Below are positions 1 through 5,132 of a stretch of DNA of 11,148 nt, in pieces. The DNA lies in assembly GCA_041691015.1 (NCBI GenBank), contig JBEPVN010000080.1:1-11148 (forward strand). The letters are read 5' to 3'. The stretch is from JBBSJT01 sp041691015. Its GTDB lineage: Bacteria > Chlamydiota > Chlamydiia > Chlamydiales > Parachlamydiaceae. The notes beneath the pieces were generated by a model. The model saw only the letters and a list, made by a program, of their open reading frames with translations. It did no database searches and was not told the origin of the DNA. Position numbers and translations under genes: made by a program. Positions within the stretch are counted from its first letter, which is position 1. Each line of letters opens with the position of its first letter.

Positions 1-189
1 TTTAAGACCTTCGGTCTATTTAAAAAAGTGTTTGACTCTTAGCTTAATGCATATGCCCCGCCTCACCGCCTCTTTTAGTTAATCATTAAACCTCAATTAT
101 TCTAGCTCTGGATATTTTTTCTACGGTCGTTCTCATCACTAAGAGAAGGCTTATTATACAGGAAAATTTTAATAACGCAAGAAGTTCAT

Positions 190-990
190 TTATAAAATAT
201 TTTTATGGATGCTATACTCAACACAAGCTTTAAAAATGCCGCTGATTGTTGCTGCAAAATCTAGGAACTGAAACTCTTGCGGCAGGTTTTCAAAAGCCTT
301 ATAATACTTCAATTCAGGATTACTGATCCCAATCGTATTCCAAGGCTCTGCATTAGTTTTATCTAAATCTAAGCTTAAAGTAAAATCCTGTGTTTCTTTC
401 CACTGTTTTACAATGATTGAGTTTTCGTTTTTCTCTTTAAGCTGTCTTGTTAAAGCTTCCATAATCACTAATTTTCCAAAAGATCCAAAAAGGATCAAAT
501 CTTCCTGCTCCATCAGATGATACCCAACAAGTGTGTCTATTAATGCAACATCTTGCAAGACTTCATCAAAAGCATCGAATATTTTTTTAATTTTAATTTC
601 CTGTGGAATTCTTTTGAAATCTTCAAAGTAATTATAAAAGCATTTTATAGATTTACAGTTGTCAATATAAGAAGTGACAAGATCATTATTAATTTTAGCA
701 CAACGTAAATAAGGCACAGCTGTTATGAGGAGGCCAAACACCGCAGCTATTGTTAATGACTCACACCCTAAAGCAAATGTCAAAGGGATTGCAGTTCCTC
801 CCGTTAATAAACCAATTCTACGAATATCCCGATCCGCAAGTTTGTTATCCTGACGAATTTGCTTTAACTCACTATAACAGTATCCAAATAATTGAGAGGT
901 TTTCTTATCAGTACAATTTTCAACTAATTCTTCTCTTTTTTTGTAAAGAGGATTAATAACGTAAGAATCATCTATAGTTGCAACTGACAT
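190..990 (-). CDS. Inc-like bilobed membrane protein, paralogue 1 (putative secreted effector)
   Basis: A 266-residue protein of unknown function. There is no N-terminal signal peptide. The only strongly hydrophobic part is a pair of helices at about residues 59-76 and 79-95, separated by a turn of a few residues (CES). This bilobed plan is typical of chlamydial inclusion-membrane proteins, which type III secretion inserts into the vacuole membrane with both ends facing the host cytosol. The roughly 170-residue C-terminal part should be soluble. It shares with the two neighbouring proteins an LFG element (34-36), FEDFKRIP (122-129), GKLVIM (172-177) and W-x3-G-I-x2-P (217-225). It is unusually Cys-rich for the trio (seven Cys). 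The ATG start is supported by AAAGGAG (complement of 1001-1007) ten bases upstream. It is last of three paralogues, 74 bases after the second, probably in the same transcript. The Inc assignment rests on architecture only, with no sequence match checked. Gene reality is high, function low. Confidence 0.85.
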   Translation of the reverse strand: MSVATIDDSYVINPLYKKREELVENCTDKKTSQLFGYCYSELKQIRQDNKLADRDIRRIGLLTGGTAIPLTFALGCESLTIAAVFGLLITAVPYLRCAKINNDLVTSYIDNCKSIKCFYNYFEDFKRIPQEIKIKKIFDAFDEVLQDVALIDTLVGYHLMEQEDLILFGSFGKLVIMEALTRQLKEKNENSIIVKQWKETQDFTLSLDLDKTNAEPWNTIGISNPELKYYKAFENLPQEFQFLDFAATISGIFKACVEYSIHKNIL

Positions 991-1064
991 ATTAGTTAAT
1001 CTCCTTTAAAATTTAGATTAACCCATAAACCAATTTTTTATTTTTGCACAAGAAAATTTATGTT

Positions 1065-1910
1065 TTAAATTTTCTTAAACTGAACCGCAAAATCAAAAGA
1101 TTTATCAAAAATCCTGACCGCTTTTTTTCCAATATTTACTTCCCTTTCTGATTTTATAAGCTCGTTAAATTTAATAAGAGCTTTAAGATTCGGGATTGAA
1201 ATCCCCATTTTGGCCCATGGTACAGGAGTAATTACAAACGCTTCCGAAGTTAAATTTCCCTTTACAAATTCATTTGGGAGGAGTTTTACAACATCATGCA
1301 TCAAAAAAAGCTTCCCGACATCCCCAAGCATGTTCATTTCACGGTCTCTGACCACTGTTCGTAAATTCCGATTCTCAAATTTATTTAGGTACATGTAGTC
1401 TAACCAATAACCTTCTCTTTTAATGTTATTAAATTTGGCAAATACCTTATTTACTTTTGATATATCCGGGGCATCTTTAAAATCATCAAACGCAAGCTTA
1501 AAACTCACGATAGTATGAGCACCGCTAAAAAACATGGTTGTATTTTCCAAAGTGTTATCAATTTTTCTTAACGTACATAAACCGCCGACTGCAGAAAAAA
1601 GTGAAGCTACCGCAGCAGTAACACCCCCTATGCATCCAAAAAGTCCGATCAATTCCTTAATGCCATAGGAGATGGATAAAGTAGCACCGACTCCTGCAAG
1701 CACAAATTCTCCCACCAAACAGCCTCCAAAAATTACTTTGGCTTCAAAGTTAGATTTGGTTAAATCCTGATATTTCTGTTGTAATAATGCATAATTATTT
1801 CCAAATAAGGTTTTTGCAGTTTCAGCGATATTATCTGGCCTTTCAACTAAAACTTCATTTAAAGAAGTGTCTGAACGATTCAAAGGTGAATTTTCAGTTA
1901 CTCTATTCAT
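1065..1910 (-). CDS. Inc-like bilobed membrane protein, paralogue 2 (putative secreted effector)
   Basis: A 281-residue protein of unknown function with the same plan as its neighbours. It has a polar Ser/Thr/Asn-rich N-terminus without a signal peptide, of the kind seen at type III secreted N-termini. Two long Gly/Ala-rich hydrophobic helices lie at about 58-84 and 87-112, separated by only Lys-Glu, followed by a soluble C-terminal region. Shared elements are LFG (35-37), FDDFKDAP (141-148), GKLFLM (199-204) and PW-x3-GISIP (231-240). The ATG at 1910 is the only one ahead of the conserved LFG element. Its Shine-Dalgarno is poor (GGAT ten bases upstream). The upstream paralogue stops just 18 bases before the start, so translation may depend on ribosomes arriving from that gene. 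The Gly-rich helices could favour helix packing or oligomerisation; that is inference. Host-membrane insertion is plausible but untested. Confidence 0.85.
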   Translation of the reverse strand: MNRVTENSPLNRSDTSLNEVLVERPDNIAETAKTLFGNNYALLQQKYQDLTKSNFEAKVIFGGCLVGEFVLAGVGATLSISYGIKELIGLFGCIGGVTAAVASLFSAVGGLCTLRKIDNTLENTTMFFSGAHTIVSFKLAFDDFKDAPDISKVNKVFAKFNNIKREGYWLDYMYLNKFENRNLRTVVRDREMNMLGDVGKLFLMHDVVKLLPNEFVKGNLTSEAFVITPVPWAKMGISIPNLKALIKFNELIKSEREVNIGKKAVRIFDKSFDFAVQFKKI

Positions 1911-1928
1911 TAAAGATGATATCCGTTA

Positions 1929-2747
1929 TTAAATAAATTTTTCATCAATACTGCGTTTAAGAGCATATAAAAACAATTCATTCGTCTTATTTGCAATTTC
2001 TGTAGATTTTATAAATCCGCTCATTATACGAAATTGAGAATGAGCTTCACAAGACGGAATTAAAAGGCCTGCGTCCTTCCAAAAGTCGATATAAGGTTGT
2101 GATAGGGGATTTATTTCTTTAACTTCATTCCATATTTTTACAAGACCTTTATCCAATTTATTTTTTTTTAATACCACACAAATTGCATCCATTAAGAATA
2201 TTTGTCCTATAGATCTAAAAAAACCGATCTGATCCTTTTGCAGGATATTACGGGATTGAATCAACTCAAGCCATTTTCCATTTAGATTTGCAAACTCGGT
2301 AAATAAATGCATCGCTTTATATTCTTCCGGATTTGATTTGAAGTTTTCAAAACTATTGGAAAAGGCTGTCACAAGATCTGCGCCTCGTATAAATTCAGTG
2401 GCAACATTTGCATACAAAGCATTTGTCAATATTGGCACACTCATTGTTGAGGCACCTGCTAGCATGCTATAGATAGTAGCCAAAAACAAGTCATCGCTTC
2501 TTGTTATTGCACCTGCTATAAAACATCCAAGAGTTACACCTATCGAAGTAAAAGGAATTGCCATAGCTCCACATTCTAATTTTTTCTTAAACTCAAGCTT
2601 TGCTGTGAGATATTCATGTTGAGCTCCAAATAGTTCGAGAGCCGTTTTAGAAACTAGACTTGATTTATCGATTGATATTTCTTCTAATTTATATTCTTCA
2701 TAGATGTCACTTGAATTTGTTACTTGTTCAAGTAGTTGATAAGACAT
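1929..2747 (-). CDS. Inc-like bilobed membrane protein, paralogue 3 (putative secreted effector)
   Basis: A 272-residue protein, the first of the three paralogues in transcription order and the most diverged. An acidic, polar N-terminus (about 1-38) leads into the LFG element (39-41). A hydrophobic pair follows at about 60-82 and 87-112, with the short polar turn RSDD (83-86). Next come FENFKSNP (133-140), GQIFLM (181-186) and FW-x3-GLLIP (222-231). There is no cleavable signal peptide, so if it leaves the cell it would need a type III-like route. The ATG start is supported by GAAGG (complement of 2754-2758) six bases upstream. Candidate promoter elements lie just upstream, so this gene may head its own transcript even though the kinase-like gene lies 71 bases away on the same strand. 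Alternative reading: an ordinary inner-membrane protein with two transmembrane helices. The paralogy is seen directly; the effector role is inferred. Confidence 0.85.
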   Translation of the reverse strand: MSYQLLEQVTNSSDIYEEYKLEEISIDKSSLVSKTALELFGAQHEYLTAKLEFKKKLECGAMAIPFTSIGVTLGCFIAGAITRSDDLFLATIYSMLAGASTMSVPILTNALYANVATEFIRGADLVTAFSNSFENFKSNPEEYKAMHLFTEFANLNGKWLELIQSRNILQKDQIGFFRSIGQIFLMDAICVVLKKNKLDKGLVKIWNEVKEINPLSQPYIDFWKDAGLLIPSCEAHSQFRIMSGFIKSTEIANKTNELFLYALKRSIDEKFI

Positions 2748-2781
2748 ATTCTACCTTCTTGGTTAAATTTTTAAAAATAAA

Positions 2782-2810
2782 TACATATCTAAAACTTTTA
2801 TATTTCACAA
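2782..2810 (-). promoter_or_regulatory. Candidate promoter for the three-paralogue cluster
   Basis: On the minus strand there is TTGTGA (complement of 2805-2810), 17 bases, then TATGTA (complement of 2782-2787). Both boxes are weak matches to the sigma70 consensus. Support comes from resemblance to the element ahead of the kinase-like gene: both have TTGTGNAAT followed 11-12 bases later by AGATAT. It would start transcription about 30 bases ahead of the paralogue 3 ATG. No terminator-like hairpin is visible between the two genes, so readthrough from upstream is also possible. Confidence 0.3.
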
Positions 2811-2818
2811 ATACAATT

Positions 2819-3697
2819 TTAATGTGTTTCCAGATAGTTCTCCAAGGAAAGCATAATTTCTTCCCTTTCGTGAGGGTATTTTTTTTGGAGCCACGTATTG
2901 ATTTTTTCTTTCATAATGGCAAATCTTGTCTTTTGAAATTTACGCGAATAGATTTGTTCATCTCTTGTCATCTTGCTAACGTCAAAATGAATCGGAGAAT
3001 CCCCTTGAAATCCATTATTTTGTAAAATTCCAACTCCAAGATCGTAAAGGCCTTGTCTATAATGAGACAAGTAAAGATCAAACGTCCGGTAGAGCTTTTC
3101 TTTGGCAAGCTCCATTTTGTTATTTTGCAGTAACTCATTTAATACATCTTGCAACGCCTGAACCTTGATTTGGAGTACAAAACGTGTAGCGTTCAAATTA
3201 ACAAGATGCTCTTTTCCGTTGTTATCTGTTAACAAAACCTCTTTCCAAAGATTGCCTCCTTGATTTAAGTGCACATAAAGAATTCCTGTTCCTTTTGGAT
3301 CATGATCATAAGCTATTTTGTAGCCATTCAAAACAGTTTCTAAAGAGACTTTTCCCATTTGTTGCTGTTTGTAATTTTTGAATGGAAACACATTTGGAAG
3401 ATGAACTGCAAAAGATGGGTGATGATATAAGTATTTGAAAAACTTTAGGACATATTGACCATCTTCGCTTACGTAAGAAACAAGACGGGCACCTTTACCT
3501 AAAAAAGTAAATTTTTGTGAAAGGATGCTTCGTATTTTTTCCTGCTTTTCTAGTCCAAGGGGTTCTATCTCCCATTTTTGTTGGTAGGGATAGTCGAATT
3601 GTATGTTATTTAAACTATCCTGTTTTGGTTTTTGTAAGAAATAAAATCCCCCTCCTAGTAGAGTCAGGGTTATTAAAAGTGTCATTTGAATTTTCAT
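2819..3697 (-). CDS. Membrane-anchored protein of unknown function with kinase-like motifs
   Basis: A 292-residue protein that I do not recognise with certainty. Residues 5-21 form one hydrophobic segment after a single Lys, a signal anchor or uncleaved signal, so most of the chain would lie outside the inner membrane. Residues 66-85 read like the start of a protein-kinase fold: L-G-K-G at 66-69, then a beta-strand-like stretch ending in V-L-K (Lys85), where kinases carry the ATP-binding Lys. Residues 219-243 (D-L-G-V-G-I-L-Q, then P-I-H-F-D-V-S-K-M) resemble a catalytic loop followed by the DFG strand, with Asp219 and Asp239 as candidate catalytic and metal-binding residues. The usual catalytic-loop Asn is absent and the DFG Gly is Ser, so if this is a kinase relative it is degenerate. 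A periplasmic location would also be odd for an ATP-using enzyme. The ATG at 3697 has TAAGG five bases upstream; Met5 is an alternative start. It may be co-transcribed with the three paralogues downstream. Confidence 0.85.
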   Translation of the reverse strand: MKIQMTLLITLTLLGGGFYFLQKPKQDSLNNIQFDYPYQQKWEIEPLGLEKQEKIRSILSQKFTFLGKGARLVSYVSEDGQYVLKFFKYLYHHPSFAVHLPNVFPFKNYKQQQMGKVSLETVLNGYKIAYDHDPKGTGILYVHLNQGGNLWKEVLLTDNNGKEHLVNLNATRFVLQIKVQALQDVLNELLQNNKMELAKEKLYRTFDLYLSHYRQGLYDLGVGILQNNGFQGDSPIHFDVSKMTRDEQIYSRKFQKTRFAIMKEKINTWLQKKYPHEREEIMLSLENYLETH

Positions 3698-3729
3698 CAG
3701 TACCTTAAAAGAACAATTAAAAACTCGAC

Positions 3730-3759
3730 CTTATATCTTAAATTTTAATTATTACACAA
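3730..3759 (-). promoter_or_regulatory. Candidate sigma70-type promoter for the kinase-like gene
   Basis: The minus strand reads TTGTGT (complement of 3754-3759), an 18-base AT-rich spacer, then TATAAG (complement of 3730-3735), which matches the -10 consensus at five of six positions. The -35 matches only its TTG. The start would fall about 25-30 bases ahead of the ATG at 3697, leaving room for the TAAGG ribosome binding site. No competing start is better placed in this stretch. Confidence 0.4.
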
Positions 3760-3793
3760 CATTTTTTTGTATCATTTTTATCTCATTTTGTAG

Positions 3794-3843
3794 CCCATAC
3801 CTATTTTTAACCAAAGCGAAGCGACGTTAAAATTTGGTATGGG
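3794..3843. repeat. Large imperfect inverted repeat (hairpin) in the divergent intergenic region
   Basis: Arms 3794-3811 and 3826-3843 pair at 16 of 18 positions around a 14-base loop. The outer eight pairs (CCCATACC with GGTATGGG) are perfect, then a T:T mismatch, an A:T pair, another T:T mismatch, and seven more pairs. Neither side is followed directly by a T-run, so it is not a classic intrinsic terminator. It could be an RNA structure in a 5' region, a protein-binding dyad, or a remnant of a dispersed palindromic element. The right arm runs into the possible ribosome binding site of the small ORF at 3854. The pairing is directly visible; its role is unknown. Confidence 0.65.
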
Positions 3844-3853
3844 GAGTCCTGAA

Positions 3854-3916
3854 ATGACGACCATAAAATTAAATATCTTTAAACGCAGTACCAGTGCTGC
3901 CAAAAGAAAACCTTAA
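3854..3916 (+). CDS. Possible 20-residue basic peptide (small ORF)
   Basis: An ATG at 3854 opens 20 codons ending in TAA. GGAG (3843-3846) lies seven bases upstream, ideal spacing for a ribosome binding site, which is the only positive coding evidence. The predicted peptide is strongly basic: Lys5, Lys10, Arg11, Lys17, Arg18 and Lys19, with no acidic residue. It has no membrane segment or recognisable motif. Bases 3885-3900 within it can fold into a six-pair hairpin (one G-T wobble). It lies upstream of the candidate promoter for the efflux operon, so it would need its own promoter; none is clear. An ORF this short arises easily by chance, so this is a candidate only. If real, it could be a small protein or a leader peptide under control of the preceding hairpin. 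Confidence 0.2.
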   Translation: MTTIKLNIFKRSTSAAKRKP

Positions 3917-3946
3917 GACCCAAAACAACTATCTCACAAAATTGTA

Positions 3947-3975
3947 TTGTGTAATTACTGTAAAATGATTATTTT
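3947..3975 (+). promoter_or_regulatory. Candidate promoter for the efflux operon
   Basis: TTGTGT (3947-3952), a 17-base spacer and TATTTT (3970-3975, four of six -10 positions). The predicted start is near 3982, giving a leader of about 25 bases that includes the AGGAG ribosome binding site. The short dyad CACAA-N7-TTGTG (3935-3939 and 3947-3951) overlaps the -35 and could be a repressor site, but five-base arms are weak evidence. Confidence 0.3.
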
Positions 3976-3995
3976 AAAATTTTCTAGTTACATAC

Positions 3996-4000
3996 AGGAG
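3996..4000 (+). promoter_or_regulatory. Ribosome binding site that fixes a TTG start codon
   Basis: AGGAG sits seven bases ahead of TTG at 4008. No in-frame ATG lies near it, and starting at this TTG gives a complete lipoprotein signal sequence. This decides the start of the adaptor gene. Confidence 0.7.
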
Positions 4001-4007
4001 TTATTAC

Positions 4008-5132
4008 TTGAAATTACGCATCAGCTACATTCTTGCAGTTACTTCCTTGAGCCTTGGTTTTTCTTGCAACACAGAAAATACTGCCGTTAAACAGGAGAGG
4101 GCTGTTGCTGTAAAAGTTGAGACAATTGCTCCTGCAACAATTCCTGCTATTTTTTCCTTTGTCGGGTTTACTCAAAGCTCGCATGAAGTCGAAATCAGAG
4201 CAAGAGTTGAAGGATATTTGGAAGAAGTTTCCTACAAGGAGGGCTCTTTTGTAAAAGCTGGGGAAGTTCTTTATGTGCTAGATAAAAAGCCTTTTGAGGC
4301 AGCACTCGAAAATGCAAAGGGAGTCCTTGCCAAAAACCAGGCCATCTTGTGGAACGCAAAAAAAACAGTAGAGCGCTTAAAACCTCTTTATGCGCAAAAT
4401 GCAGCAAGCAGAAAAGATCTCGATAGTGCCATTGCAGACAAACTGACAGCAAGGGCGGAAGTGCAATCTGCAAAAGCTAAGCTTATGCAGGCAGAACTTG
4501 ACTTAAGCTACACAACTATAAAATCCCCAATTTCAGGTCTTGCAGCAGATACGACCTATAAGCAAGGCGCTTTAATCACACCCGGGACAAATGCTCTTCT
4601 GACTACAGTTTCTGTTGTGGATCCGATCTGGGTATTTTTTAGCATCTCTGAAAATGAACGCCTTAAATATAAAGATGAAGAAATTAAAGGCAAATTGATT
4701 TTACCAAAGGAAGATTTGGAAATTGAAATCGCTTTGGCAGACGGCACGACATATCCCTATAGAGGTAAAGTTAATTTTGCCTCGCCGACAATTAATCAAA
4801 AGACTGGCACGATGAGCATAAGGGCTGCTTTACCAAATCCCGGCAATGTGTTGATGCCGGGTCAGTTTGTTCGAATCAATGCAATCGGAGCTATAAGGCC
4901 AGATGCCATCATAGTCCCGCAGCGTGCGGTCTTGGAAGGAAAAAACGGGATGTTTGTCTATGTCGTCATCAATAATAAAGCAGAAATCCGCGAAGTCCAG
5001 GTCGGGGACTGGTACCAAAAAAACTGGATTATTACAGACGGACTCATTCTCGGAGATGTCGTTATTGTTGACGGCATTAATAAAGTGCAGTCCAATACCC
5101 CGGTACAAATTATCACAGAAGACAAAAAATGA
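4008..5132 (+). CDS. RND efflux periplasmic adaptor lipoprotein (AcrA/MexA family)
   Basis: The membrane-fusion subunit of a tripartite pump, 374 residues, the usual size. It joins the RND pump to the outer-membrane channel in the periplasm. A basic N-terminus and hydrophobic stretch end at Cys20 in LGFSC, a relaxed lipobox (Gly rather than Leu at -3), so it is probably lipid-anchored. The first lipoyl half lies at about 60-96 (V-E-I-R-A-R-V-E-G-Y through L-D-K-K-P-F). An Ala/Lys-rich coiled-coil hairpin follows (about 97-165), then the second lipoyl half (YTTIKSPISGLA, 168-179), a beta-barrel (about 205-295, ending N-P-G-N-V-L-M-P-G-Q-F-V-R) and a membrane-proximal domain (from about 298, V-P-Q-R-A-V-L). 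The start is TTG, supported by AGGAG seven bases upstream; TTG initiation may hold expression down. Its stop overlaps the pump gene start by four bases (ATGA). The family assignment is secure; the substrate cannot be read from sequence. Confidence 0.95.
   Translation: MKLRISYILAVTSLSLGFSCNTENTAVKQERAVAVKVETIAPATIPAIFSFVGFTQSSHEVEIRARVEGYLEEVSYKEGSFVKAGEVLYVLDKKPFEAALENAKGVLAKNQAILWNAKKTVERLKPLYAQNAASRKDLDSAIADKLTARAEVQSAKAKLMQAELDLSYTTIKSPISGLAADTTYKQGALITPGTNALLTTVSVVDPIWVFFSISENERLKYKDEEIKGKLILPKEDLEIEIALADGTTYPYRGKVNFASPTINQKTGTMSIRAALPNPGNVLMPGQFVRINAIGAIRPDAIIVPQRAVLEGKNGMFVYVVINNKAEIREVQVGDWYQKNWIITDGLILGDVVIVDGINKVQSNTPVQIITEDKK

Noticed and set aside
5..17. Small hairpin AGACC-TTC-GGTCT near the left edge as a terminator.
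   Set aside because: Only five pairs, and no T-run follows on either strand.
1..82. Two reading frames on the plus strand are open from the left edge, ending at TAG 40-42 and TAA 80-82, and could be the tail of an upstream gene.
   Set aside because: Only 13 and 26 codons are visible, with no motif or composition to choose between them or show that either is coding.
131..150. Inverted repeat TTCTC/GAGAA downstream of the last paralogue as its terminator.
   Set aside because: Five-base arms with a loop of about ten bases and no T-run; expected by chance in this composition.
2660..3025. A 121-codon plus-strand frame opposite the end of the kinase-like gene and the start of paralogue 3.
   Set aside because: It lies antisense across two well-supported genes and their ribosome binding site, and its hydrophobic, Phe/Leu-rich content is what AT-rich antisense gives.
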